This document shows, in pieces, positions 50,844 through 59,369 of a DNA stretch of 64,000 bases (positions within the stretch are counted from its first letter, which is position 1; every line of letters starts with the position of its first letter). Below the pieces are notes generated by a model. It had not been told where the DNA came from. It saw nothing but the letters and a program-made list of their open reading frames with translations, and searched no databases. The stretch lies in NCBI RefSeq assembly GCF_011617465.1, contig NZ_CP050153.1, positions 3,100,001 through 3,164,000 on the forward strand, given 5' to 3'. This DNA is from Brevibacterium pigmentatum (GTDB taxonomy: Bacteria; Actinomycetota; Actinomycetes; Actinomycetales; Brevibacteriaceae). A program made the translations under genes and the position numbers.

Positions 50844-52067
50844 ATGACCACTGCACCTGCCCGCACCGCCGAGGTGGCCGGATCGTTCCTTCGCCTGGGT
50901 CTGACGTCGTTCGGCGGCCCCGTCGCCCATCTCGGGTACTTCCGCGAGACCTTCGTCGGCCGCCGCTCCTGGCTGGACGACCGCGAATACGCCGACCTCG
51001 TGGCCCTGTGCCAGATGCTGCCCGGGCCCGCGTCGAGTCAGGTCGGCATGGGACTCGGGCTGCGCCGAGCAGGTCTGCCCGGGCTCGCCGCCGCGTGGGT
51101 GACCTTCACTCTGCCGTCGGCGATTCTGCTCACCCTCTTCGCGCTCGGACTCTCGGCCTTCGGCGAGCTCGGCGATGCCGGATGGCTGCTCGGACTCAAG
51201 GCCGCCGCGGTGGCCGTCGTCGCCGGTGCCGTGCAGTCGATGGCGAAATCGCTGACCCCGGATGCCCGGCGCGCGAGCATCGCCGGTCTCGCCGTCGTCC
51301 TCATGCTCGTCATCCCGAACTCGATCGTGCCGACGGCTCTCGTCCAGGTCGCCGCGATCGTCCTCGGCGGAGTGCTCGGTCTGGCCTGGCTGAAGCGGCC
51401 CCATAAAGGGGCGAAGAATCGGGAAACCCCCGCCGAGACCCGCGTTGCCTCGCGTGGCGCCAGGCGACTTGGCATCTCCGCCCTCATCGCCTTCGTCGCA
51501 CTGCTGGTCGGACTGCCTGCGCTCACCGCGGCGACCGGGGACGCGACGATTCGCCTCATCGACATCTTCTATCGGGCCGGGGCGCTGGTCTTCGGCGGCG
51601 GCCATGTCGTCCTGCCGCTGCTCGAGGCCGAACTCGTGCCCACCGGGCTCGTCGACCACGACACGTTCCTCGCCGGCTACGGTGCCGCTCAGGCCGTGCC
51701 CGGTCCGCTGTTCACCTTCGCGGCGTTCCTCGGAGCGTCGATGACGACGGGACCCAGCGGCATCCTCGGCGCCGGCACCGCACTGCTCGCGATCTTCCTT
51801 CCCGCCGGTCTGCTGGTGATCGGGATCCTGCCGTTCTGGGAACGGCTGCGCTCCTGGGAACCGGCGACGGCGGCACTGACCGGAGTCAATGCCGCCGTCG
51901 TAGGGCTGTTGGGGGCCGCGCTCTACGACCCCGTCTTCGTCGAGGGGATCACCTCGCCTGCGACCCTGGCGCTGGCCGTCGCCGCCTTCATCGCCGGGAC
52001 CATGTGGAAGGTCCCGGCGTGGGCGACGGTCATCGTCGCCGGGCTGCTCGGCTGGCTGCTGCTGTGA
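50844..52067 (+). CDS. ChrA family chromate transporter
   Basis: A 407-residue membrane protein with two homologous halves, the long ChrA form. Half one has LRLGLTSFGGPVAHLGYFRE and LCQMLPGPASSQVGMGLG; half two has VFGGGHVVLPLLEAE and GAAQAVPGPLFTFAAF. It exports chromate or a related oxyanion with protons. The ATG at 50844 is chosen over a GTG at 50829; neither has a ribosome site. Confidence 0.9.
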   Translation: MTTAPARTAEVAGSFLRLGLTSFGGPVAHLGYFRETFVGRRSWLDDREYADLVALCQMLPGPASSQVGMGLGLRRAGLPGLAAAWVTFTLPSAILLTLFALGLSAFGELGDAGWLLGLKAAAVAVVAGAVQSMAKSLTPDARRASIAGLAVVLMLVIPNSIVPTALVQVAAIVLGGVLGLAWLKRPHKGAKNRETPAETRVASRGARRLGISALIAFVALLVGLPALTAATGDATIRLIDIFYRAGALVFGGGHVVLPLLEAELVPTGLVDHDTFLAGYGAAQAVPGPLFTFAAFLGASMTTGPSGILGAGTALLAIFLPAGLLVIGILPFWERLRSWEPATAALTGVNAAVVGLLGAALYDPVFVEGITSPATLALAVAAFIAGTMWKVPAWATVIVAGLLGWLLL

Positions 52068-52140
52068 ACCGGACGGTTCACGTGGCCGCGATGACCGTGG
52101 TCAGGACACCTGCCGGTTCATGCGGCCTTGACGACCGAGA

Positions 52141-53772
52141 TCAGGACTCTTCCCAGTCCTTGCGCAGTCGCTTCTTGTCGAGCTTGCCCACCGAGGTGCG
52201 CGGCATCTCGTCGACGACCTTGACCTCATCGGGCATCTGCCACTTAGCGAAACGAGAACTCAGGGTCTCGACGATCGACTCACGGGTCACCTCGGCGCCG
52301 GGGTTGGCGACGACGTAGGCGACGGGCCGCTCATCCCATTTCTCGTCGGGGACGCCGATGACGGCGGCCTCGCTGACGTCGGCGTTGTCGAGGATCGCGT
52401 TCTCCATGTCGATCGACGAGATCCACTCGCCTCCGGACTTGATGACGTCCTTGAGCCGGTCGGTGATCTTGAGGTAGCCGTGTTCGTCGATGGTGCCGAC
52501 GTCGCCCGACCGCCACCAGCCGTCGAGGAACCGGTCTGCGTTGTCGGGCAGCTGGAAGTAGGATTCGGTGATCCACGGGCCGCGCATGACCAGCTCGCCC
52601 ATGGACTTTCCGTCGCGCGGAAGCTCGTTGCCCTCCGGATCGACGGTCTTCAGCTCGACCCCGACGATGGGCACACCCTGCGAGCGCTTGAGATCCCACT
52701 TCTCTTCCGCGTCGAGGTCGAGACCGGGACGGATCTTCCAGTTCGTCGTCGCCAGCGGGGTGGTCTCGGTGGCACCGTAGCCGTGGATGACGTCGGCGCC
52801 GGTGAGCTCCTTGAACCCGCGCATCATCGACAGCGGCGGTTCCGAGGATCCGGACACCAACCGGACGCCGGAGAGATCCGGAGCCTGCGGCATCTTCTTC
52901 ATCATCTGCAGCATCGGCCCGAAGATGGCAGGGGCGCCATTGGCCAGTGTGACCTTCTCCTCGACGAAGGCCTGGGCGATGGCGCCGAACTCCTCGGCGG
53001 CGAACTTGCCCGGCAGGACGAGTTTGGCACCGGCGGCCACAGCGTTCTGCGGGAAGCCCCACGACAGCACATGGAACATCGGAGTGATCGGCATGACGCA
53101 GTCGTCGAAGTTCGCGTGCAGTGCGGCAAGACCGCCCATGGTGTGCAGGTAGATCGAGCGGTGAGAGTAGTACACGCCCTTGGGCCGACCGGTGGTGCCG
53201 GTGGTGTATCCGGCGTAGGCGGCGGTCTTCTCGTCGACGACGGGCCAGTCGAAGGTCTCGGACTTGTCGGCAATGAGGTCTTCGTAGGACACGACGTTGG
53301 TCAGGCTCGTCTCGATCTCCGCGATCGGCTTGTCGGTCATGACGACCCAACCCTTGACGTCGAGCTTCGGCGCCAGCGATTCGGCGACCTGCAGCAGGGA
53401 TTCGTCGACGAAGATCCAGTCCGACTTCGAGTGGCTGACGACATAGGCGAGGTCTTCGGGAGCCAGGCGCAGGTTGAGCTGGAGCATGGTCGCAGCCACA
53501 CCGGGGACGGCGAAGTAGAGCTCAAGGTGGCGGCGGGAGTTCCAGTCGAGGACTCCGACCATGGAGCCGGCGCCGACGCCGAGGTCGGCGAGACCCTGCG
53601 CGAGCTGAGCCATCCGCTTGAACTCGTCGGCGTAGTTCGACCGACCCCAGGAACCGTCCGAACGGCGGTAGACGACTTCGACATCGCCGAAGACGGTGGC
53701 AGCGTGCCGGATGAGGGTGGTGGTGTTGAGCTGGTAGCTGTCGCCCAGGGTGGACGGAATTCCTGTCAGCAT
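52141..53772 (-). CDS. long-chain acyl-CoA ligase
   Basis: A 543-residue ANL-superfamily ligase. [21 protein letters not shown], the GYGATETTP motif, [20 protein letters not shown] and the ending [14 protein letters not shown] mark an AMP-forming acyl-CoA synthetase. AAGGAG precedes the ATG. It activates fatty acids before the hydratase and dehydrogenase steps encoded nearby. Confidence 0.92.
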   Translation of the reverse strand: MLTGIPSTLGDSYQLNTTTLIRHAATVFGDVEVVYRRSDGSWGRSNYADEFKRMAQLAQGLADLGVGAGSMVGVLDWNSRRHLELYFAVPGVAATMLQLNLRLAPEDLAYVVSHSKSDWIFVDESLLQVAESLAPKLDVKGWVVMTDKPIAEIETSLTNVVSYEDLIADKSETFDWPVVDEKTAAYAGYTTGTTGRPKGVYYSHRSIYLHTMGGLAALHANFDDCVMPITPMFHVLSWGFPQNAVAAGAKLVLPGKFAAEEFGAIAQAFVEEKVTLANGAPAIFGPMLQMMKKMPQAPDLSGVRLVSGSSEPPLSMMRGFKELTGADVIHGYGATETTPLATTNWKIRPGLDLDAEEKWDLKRSQGVPIVGVELKTVDPEGNELPRDGKSMGELVMRGPWITESYFQLPDNADRFLDGWWRSGDVGTIDEHGYLKITDRLKDVIKSGGEWISSIDMENAILDNADVSEAAVIGVPDEKWDERPVAYVVANPGAEVTRESIVETLSSRFAKWQMPDEVKVVDEMPRTSVGKLDKKRLRKDWEES

Positions 53773-54011
53773 GAGACTCCTTCGTTCGTACTACGGTCCC
53801 TCCTCGCCGCTGTGGCCGCGGCGGGAGAAGTATCGTGATCGCCGGTTTCGTGGTGGGCGATCGTCACCATCACATCAGCTCCGCAGGTGGCGCGGATGCG
53901 GTCGCATCGATTCGTGGTCAAACAGTTATGAACCAGTCCGCGGTCTCGGGCGGTGGTGGACCTGCCCGTGGCCTGGCGGTCATGGGCCGGTCCGTCCGCG
54001 CCATCCCGCGA
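53773..54011. other. intergenic region between ligase and hydratase genes
   Basis: These 239 nt lie upstream of the minus-strand ligase and downstream of the minus-strand hydratase. No promoter or terminator was recognised with confidence. Confidence 0.35.
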
Positions 54012-54773
54012 TCATTCCCCGGTGAAGCCGGGTGCCCTCTTCTCGAGGAAGGCCGCGACTCCCTCGGCGAAGTCCTTGCTCGCGCGCAGCGCATCCTGGC
54101 CTTCGACCTCGCGGCCGAAGGACGAGTCGATTTCAGCCAGGCTGGCCCGATTGATCGCTCGCTTCGAGGCGGTCAGGGCTCGAGTCGGACCCTGCGCGAA
54201 GACCGCGGCGACTTCCTCGGCCCGTGCCAGGTGGCTTCCGGCCGGTACGACTTCGCTGGCCAGCCCCCAGTCGAGAGCATCGGCGGCCTGCAGCTTCTCT
54301 CCCGTCAGCGCCATGCGCAGGGCCCGGTGACGCCCCGCCGAGGCTGCGACCAGCGCAGTCGAGCCTCCGTCGGGCATGAGACCGATCTTCGTGAAGGGAA
54401 GCATGAGATAGGACTTCTCGCTCATCACCAGATAGTCGCAGGCCAACGCGAGCGAACAGCCGATGCCGGCGGCCGGTCCGGACACTGCCGCGATCGTGGG
54501 GATAGGCAGGTCGAGGATCGAGGCGATGATCCTATTCGCACCGTCGAGGTCGATGCCGTCTTGTCGTTCCAGCCCTCCCTGCAGATCCGCCCCGGAGCTG
54601 AAGGACCGCTCATTGCCGGTGAGGATGAGGGCTCGGGAGTTCGCTGCCGCCTCGGTGACGGCCGTGCCGATGGCCTGGAACGTCGACTCGTTGAGCGCGT
54701 TGAGGCTCTCCGGACGATTGATGGTCACGGTCGTGACATCGCCGCTGACTTCGGTGAGAACACTGGTGGACAA
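54012..54773 (-). CDS. enoyl-CoA hydratase/isomerase family protein
   Basis: A 253-residue crotonase. SFSSGADLQGG and AAVSGPAAGIGCSLALACD form the oxyanion hole, and LPFTKIGLMPDGGST the next conserved stretch. The expected glutamate at this last site is partly replaced (LMPDGG), which is common in non-hydratase members. AAGGAG lies 5 nt before the TTG at 54773, which decides the start. It works with the acyl-CoA ligase gene in the same strand order. Confidence 0.88.
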   Translation of the reverse strand: MSTSVLTEVSGDVTTVTINRPESLNALNESTFQAIGTAVTEAAANSRALILTGNERSFSSGADLQGGLERQDGIDLDGANRIIASILDLPIPTIAAVSGPAAGIGCSLALACDYLVMSEKSYLMLPFTKIGLMPDGGSTALVAASAGRHRALRMALTGEKLQAADALDWGLASEVVPAGSHLARAEEVAAVFAQGPTRALTASKRAINRASLAEIDSSFGREVEGQDALRASKDFAEGVAAFLEKRAPGFTGE

Positions 54774-54867
54774 TGCGACTCCTTCGTACGAATCCGATGA
54801 TCCGAGTAGCTTTCGGGGCGACTGCTTCCGTCCGTCGGGGAGGAGTGCGGAAGCATCTACCGCCACT

Positions 54868-54881
54868 TTAACGTACGTTAA
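54868..54881. promoter_or_regulatory. perfect TetR-type palindrome TTAACGTACGTTAA
   Basis: A perfect 14-bp palindrome, extended by ACT/AGT to about 20 bp, lies 95 nt before the hydratase start. It has the look of a TetR-family fatty-acid regulator site. A weaker relative, on the minus strand TTAACGAACGATTG, is near 25493-25506 between two other acyl-CoA genes. Confidence 0.65.
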
Positions 54882-54970
54882 GTTGATCTGCGTCACATAA
54901 GCGAGGCGGATTGCTCGCTGCCGAGAAACGTGCTCAGCGTCGAGAAACGGGTTGTGGCAAAGCTGCTTCA

Positions 54971-55040
54971 CCGAAGAACGGGTTGAGCGTCGAGAAACGT
55001 GGGCGCACCCGCGCGCCTCGACGTTTGACCCGTTTTTCGG
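54971..55040 (-). terminator. long nested stem-loop, terminator of the GNAT/transsulfuration operon
   Basis: CCGAAGAACGGGT (54971-54983) pairs with ACCCGTTTTTCGG (55028-55040), and CGTCGAG (54988-54994) with CTCGACG (55017-55023). Related words CGAGAAACG recur three times between 54923 and 55000. The arm CCCGTTTTTCG is shared with the hairpin at 60755. Confidence 0.65.
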
Positions 55041-55056
55041 CAGAATGCGACGAGCG

Positions 55057-55629
55057 TCAGGCCAACGTTGCCTCGAGCTGGGCGGCGGTGAGGTCCCGAT
55101 CGGCGAAGACCAGTCGCACGGCAGTCGGGTCGGGGTTGCCGGCATCGGGTGCCCGGTGGACGAGCTCGAGTCCGAGCCTGCGGGCGACCACGGCCGAGGC
55201 GGCGTTGGCCTCGAGCAGATACGCCACCACCGGCAGTGCGGGGTCCACGGCACCCGCGGCTGCGATCGCATCTCGCGAGACCGCGGTAGCCAGCCCCTGG
55301 CCCTGTGCTTCGGGTCGGAACCGGTAGCCGAGGTTCCAGAACGCTCCGGGTGTGCGGCGGGAGGCGCCGGGGCCTGCGACTCCGCGCAGCGAGCAGCCGC
55401 AATAGCCGAGGATCTCCCCACCCGGAACCCGTCTGACCATCCACGGCCCGATTCCGTCGAGCTCCCACTGCGAGGCCAATCGGACGAGGATCGCTTCGGC
55501 CTCTTCCTCATCGGTCAGGCGTCCGCTGGGCAGGTGCGTCCAGACTCGCGGGTCGGAGTCGATGGTGAAGAACTGATCACGGTCGTCCGTGCTGGGCCGG
55601 TCGAGCACGTAATCGGGCGCCTGCCCCAT
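55057..55629 (-). CDS. GNAT family acetyltransferase (RimJ/RimL type)
   Basis: A 190-residue acetyltransferase. FWNLGYRFRPEAQGQGLATAV is the acetyl-CoA binding core, with the A-type GQGLAT loop, followed by YLLEANAASAVVARRLGLE, the common ending. It overlaps the stop of the transsulfuration gene by one base. The acceptor is not known. Confidence 0.88.
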   Translation of the reverse strand: MGQAPDYVLDRPSTDDRDQFFTIDSDPRVWTHLPSGRLTDEEEAEAILVRLASQWELDGIGPWMVRRVPGGEILGYCGCSLRGVAGPGASRRTPGAFWNLGYRFRPEAQGQGLATAVSRDAIAAAGAVDPALPVVAYLLEANAASAVVARRLGLELVHRAPDAGNPDPTAVRLVFADRDLTAAQLEATLA

Positions 55630-56876
55630 CAGGCCAGGGCCGCCTCGAGGTCGGCCCACAGGTCCTCGAGGTTCTCGATGCCCACGCTCAGACGGATGAG
55701 CCCCTCGGGCACGGTCGCCGGTTCCGCGGGGTGCCGGCGGCGACGTTCGATGAGGGATTCCACCCCGCCCAGGGACGTCGCCGGTGTCCACAGTCGGACC
55801 GCCTCGGCGATGGCGGTGGCCTTCTCCGCGGAGTCGACGGTGAAGGAGATGATCGCTCCGAACCCGTTCATCTGCGCCGCTGCACGAGCATGGCCGGGAT
55901 CACCCGGCAGACCCGGGTAGCGGGTTTCGACGACGGTGGGGTGGGCGGCCAGGCGTTCGGCGATGGCGTGTGCGTTGGCCTGCGCGCGGTCGAGGCGCAC
56001 GGCCAGGGTGCGCAGTCCACGCAGGGCCAGCCAGACCTCGAAGGGTCCGGCGATGCCCCCGCGCATGGATCGTTCCGTATGCAGGTCCTCGCGCAGTGTG
56101 GTGCTGCCGGTGACGACCGCGCCGAGGACGACGTCGGAGTGCCCGGCCAGGTATTTCGTCACCGAGTGCACGACGATGTCGGCGCCCAGGTCGAGCGGCG
56201 TCTGCAGCAGCGGGGTGGCGAAGGTGTTGTCGACGGAGACGAGGAATCCGCGATCCTTGGCGGCGGTGGTCAGCGCGGGAACGTCGGCGACCTCGAGCAT
56301 CGGGTTCGTCGGCGATTCGATCCACAGCATTCCCGGGGATCCGGCTTCGCCGGCACTCGCCGAGGCGGCCGCCCCGTCCGCTGCCGCCTGACCCGGCCTC
56401 GCGCGGCCCGCTTCGTCGAGGGCGGAGATGACCGCCTCGGTGTCGGAGATGTCGACGGTAACGATGTCGAAGTTCTGACGCCCTGCGATCTGCTCCGCGG
56501 AGGCGAGCGCCCCCTGGTAGCTGTGGGTCGGGATGATCAGCGTGCCGCCGGCGGGCACGAGGCTGACCACCGCCGAGATCGCTGCCAGGCCGGAGCCGAA
56601 GACCAGCCCGGGCAGGCTCGCATGTTCGAGCTGACCGAGCGCCTCTTCGAACGGCGTCCATGTGGGGGTGTCGAAGCGGGCGTAGGCATAGGGCGAGGCG
56701 GTGATGTCGCCGACGCTGACGAAGGTCGAGGACAGATCGATCGGCGGGTTCACCGCGGCACCGTCGGCGCGCTGCGGGCGTCCGGTTTCGACGACGAGAG
56801 TGTCCGGGGCGAAATCGGACGAATCGGCGGGCTCGGACGAAGCGGCGGATGAGGTGGAGGGCTCAGGCTGTGTCAT
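55629..56876 (-). CDS. trans-sulfuration PLP enzyme (cystathionine gamma-synthase/lyase type)
   Basis: A 415-residue fold-type I enzyme of the Cys/Met metabolism family. The Schiff-base lysine is in VHSVTKYLAGHSDVV, with VFGSGLAAISAVVS (PLP-phosphate loop) and SVDNTFATPLLQTPL present. The N-terminal 30 residues are low complexity and an Ala-rich insert lies around residue 165. Synthase and lyase activities cannot be told apart here. A TATATT -10 box (minus strand, 56883-56888) ends 6 nt before the start, so the mRNA is probably leaderless. Confidence 0.9.
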   Translation of the reverse strand: MTQPEPSTSSAASSEPADSSDFAPDTLVVETGRPQRADGAAVNPPIDLSSTFVSVGDITASPYAYARFDTPTWTPFEEALGQLEHASLPGLVFGSGLAAISAVVSLVPAGGTLIIPTHSYQGALASAEQIAGRQNFDIVTVDISDTEAVISALDEAGRARPGQAAADGAAASASAGEAGSPGMLWIESPTNPMLEVADVPALTTAAKDRGFLVSVDNTFATPLLQTPLDLGADIVVHSVTKYLAGHSDVVLGAVVTGSTTLREDLHTERSMRGGIAGPFEVWLALRGLRTLAVRLDRAQANAHAIAERLAAHPTVVETRYPGLPGDPGHARAAAQMNGFGAIISFTVDSAEKATAIAEAVRLWTPATSLGGVESLIERRRRHPAEPATVPEGLIRLSVGIENLEDLWADLEAALA

Positions 56877-57025
56877 GTCCCCAATATATGCCCCACTCCA
56901 TCACACGAATTCGGCAGTCGCATGACGAGAATGTTTCGGGAGTCCGCAGAGGTTCGCGCCGGCGCCTCTGCTTCTCGCTGTTCCGAATCCTCTGGTCGTC
57001 CGAATCCTCTGATCGACCGAACCTT

Positions 57026-57943
57026 CTACTCGACGCTGTCGACCAGGTGCTCGAGCAGCAGGCGCGCTCCGGGTGACTGCCGTCGACTGCCCGACCACAC
57101 AGCATGGAGTTCGCGAGTGAGATCGACGTCGTCGGCCACCGGCAGCGGCACCAGACGTCCGGCCCGGAAGTCATCGCGCAAAGCGAGTTCGGACAAGACC
57201 GCCGGGGCCACGGACGTGCCTGCGGCGATGCGCAGGGCCGCATTCGATCCGTACTCCCCCGCCACGCGCGCTCCTCCCACACCGAGTAGCGCTGCGTCGA
57301 TGGCCTCCCGGGTGCCCGAGCCGATCTCACGCACGAGCAGCGGCACCTGCGCCAGATCCTCGGCGGTGATCGGCTTCGTCCAGGCGTGGGCGAAGTCCGG
57401 TCCGCAGGCGATCATGAGTCGGTCGCGGCCGACCACCTCGGCGTTGAGGTCCTTCGGCAGGGACACGGATTCGATGAGCCCGAGGTCGCAGGTCTGCCGG
57501 CGCACCCGGTCGATGACGGTCGCGGAGTTCTCCACGGACAGTCCGATGTCGATTGTCGGGTGTGCCGCCCGGAAGGTCGTGAGGTGGTGGGGCATGAGGT
57601 ATTCGGCGACCGTCAACGAGGCGCTGACCTTGACGGTTCCGGCGCGGGCGTCCTGGATCGCGCGGGCCCCGGCGTAGAGCGTGTCGTAGGCTTCGATGAC
57701 CTTCGACGCCCATTCGGCGACGGCGCGGCCCTCGACGGTGAGTTCGGTACCCCGCGGCGAGCGCCGCAGCAGCGGGACCTTGAGATCGCGTTCGAGGTTG
57801 CGCAGACTGCGTGAGGCATTCGGCTGGGCGAGATCGAGTTTCGCCGCGGCCTGGCCGATCGACCTGGCGTTGCCGCTGAGGGCCACCAGCAGCCCCAGAG
57901 CCTGGAGCTCGGGCCAGTTCTTCATATTCCCGAGATCGTGCAT
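57026..57943 (-). CDS. LysR family transcriptional regulator
   Basis: A 305-residue LysR regulator. The N-terminal winged HTH includes IGQAAAKLDLAQPNASRSLRNLER, and the substrate-binding domain follows (AGTVKVSASLTVAEYLMP, SVENSATVIDRVRRQTCDLGLI). The start may be 57943 or 57925; the dyad at 57942 covers the first. It is divergent from a YeiH gene, the classic arrangement for a LysR-controlled sulfonate or sulfite exporter. Confidence 0.9.
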   Translation of the reverse strand: MHDLGNMKNWPELQALGLLVALSGNARSIGQAAAKLDLAQPNASRSLRNLERDLKVPLLRRSPRGTELTVEGRAVAEWASKVIEAYDTLYAGARAIQDARAGTVKVSASLTVAEYLMPHHLTTFRAAHPTIDIGLSVENSATVIDRVRRQTCDLGLIESVSLPKDLNAEVVGRDRLMIACGPDFAHAWTKPITAEDLAQVPLLVREIGSGTREAIDAALLGVGGARVAGEYGSNAALRIAAGTSVAPAVLSELALRDDFRAGRLVPLPVADDVDLTRELHAVWSGSRRQSPGARLLLEHLVDSVE

Positions 57944-57961
57944 ATGCTCATCATGACATAT
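57942..57961. promoter_or_regulatory. dyad between LysR and YeiH genes
   Basis: ATATG (57942-57946) and CATAT (57957-57961) with a 10-nt spacer fit the T-N11-A rule for LysR sites. A further CCATATGG lies at 57968-57975. Confidence 0.45.
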
Positions 57962-58029
57962 CAGATCCATATGGGTTGCGACGAAATCACCGTCTACTGC
58001 GAGCGCGCGGGCGTTGACAGACTGAAGTC

Positions 58030-59151
58030 ATGAACCGCTTCGCCTCCCTTCTGCCCGGACTCGCCATCGCCGCTGTGGCCACGGCCGTCGCATGGCCGAT
58101 CTCCATGCTCGCTCCCGTGCTCTCTCCGCTGCTCGTGGCGATCGTGCTCGGCATCCTCCTGGGCAATCTCGCCCCCAACTTCCCCGAGGCGTTCATGCCA
58201 GGACTCAACTTCGCCGCGAAGCCGCTGCTGCGCTTGGGCATCGTCGCCCTCGGTGCGCAGGTCGTGCTCGGTGACATCCTCGACCTCGGCTGGCTCGTCC
58301 TCGCCCTCGCCGCCGTCATCGTCGCCGCCGGCATCCTCTCCGCCCTTGCCCTGGCCGGGCCGCTCAAGGTCGACCGTCCCCTGGCCGTGCTCATCGGCAG
58401 CGGGTTCGGCATCTGCGGTGCCGCCGCCGTCGCCGGAGTCGAGTCGACCCTGAAGTCGAAGAAGGAGGATGTGGCCGCGGCGATCGGACTCGTCGTCCTC
58501 TTCGGCACCCTGATGATCGCGATCGTCCCCGGACTCTCGACCGCTCTGGGCCTGTCCCCGGAGACCGCCGGAATGTGGGGCGGAGCCGCCACTCACGAGG
58601 TCGCCCAGGTCGTGGCGATCGGTGGAATCATCGGGCCAGCAGCTCTCGAGGTCGCCGTGCTCGTCAAGCTCGCCCGCGTCATCATGCTCGCCCCCACCGT
58701 CGCCGTGTTCAGCTATGCCGTGCGCCGCAGTGAGGACAGGGCGCTGGCGAACTCCACCGTCACCGAGGCAGCTGCCGGTTCCGCAGAGACTTCCGCAGGT
58801 GCGGGCTCAGGAGCAGAGAACGCCGGCCGGGGCGTGCAAACCCCGGGGTCGGCGTCGACCGCGACGAAGGAGGCCCCGGCCCAGGGCAAACGCCCGCCGA
58901 TCGTGCCGCTCTTCGTTGTCGGCTTCCTGGTCATGGCTGCGCTGCGCACCTTCGGTCTGCTGCCGGAGTTCGCGGTCACCGGACTCAGCTGGATCCAGAC
59001 CGTGTGCCTGGCGATGGCGATGTTCGCCCTCGGCCGGGGAGTGCAGTGGCGGTCGCTGAGGAACCTCGGCGCCCGGCCGATCGCGCTGGCCACCCTGGTC
59101 ACGATCATCGTCGCCCTCATCGCCCTCGGCGGTGCCCTCCTCCTCACCTGA
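58030..59151 (+). CDS. YeiH family putative sulfate/sulfonate exporter
   Basis: A 373-residue membrane protein with about ten helices. GILLGNLAPNFPEAFMPGL, LRLGIVALGAQVVL, SGFGICGAAAVAGVE and the MWGGAATHEVAQVVA motif define the YeiH/UPF0324 family. A long Ala/Ser-rich loop (residues about 240-290) is an insertion relative to many homologues. It is divergent from the LysR gene that probably controls it. A very long inverted repeat follows. Confidence 0.9.
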   Translation: MNRFASLLPGLAIAAVATAVAWPISMLAPVLSPLLVAIVLGILLGNLAPNFPEAFMPGLNFAAKPLLRLGIVALGAQVVLGDILDLGWLVLALAAVIVAAGILSALALAGPLKVDRPLAVLIGSGFGICGAAAVAGVESTLKSKKEDVAAAIGLVVLFGTLMIAIVPGLSTALGLSPETAGMWGGAATHEVAQVVAIGGIIGPAALEVAVLVKLARVIMLAPTVAVFSYAVRRSEDRALANSTVTEAAAGSAETSAGAGSGAENAGRGVQTPGSASTATKEAPAQGKRPPIVPLFVVGFLVMAALRTFGLLPEFAVTGLSWIQTVCLAMAMFALGRGVQWRSLRNLGARPIALATLVTIIVALIALGGALLLT

Positions 59152-59154
59152 CCC

Positions 59155-59230
59155 CCCCCAATTGCTACCTGACGGCGGCGCAGCAACCTGGCGCGAGGTT
59201 GCTGCGCCGCCGTCAGGTAGTAATTGGGGG
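59155..59230. repeat. 35-bp near-perfect inverted repeat
   Basis: Arms 59155-59189 and 59196-59230 match at 34 of 35 positions and leave a 6-nt loop. The first arm begins CCCCCAATTGCTACCTGAC. It lies directly after the YeiH stop and ends about 140 nt before the next plus-strand gene. It is far stronger than needed for a terminator. Confidence 0.9.
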
Positions 59231-59247
59231 CGCCTTGGCGAGGATTT

Positions 59248-59258
59248 CCGATAATCGG
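59248..59258. promoter_or_regulatory. palindrome before the SLC13-type gene
   Basis: CCGATAATCGG is a perfect 11-bp palindrome about 110 nt before the transporter start. It is a candidate operator only. Confidence 0.3.
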
Positions 59259-59369
59259 GACTTTCCGGCGGATCGGACACGCCTCACCTGTACGCATCGG
59301 TAACACTGGTAGTCTCTCAGCGAATCAGCCAGCGATGCTCAGTGTCGCTTCAGCCTTCGCAAGGACATC

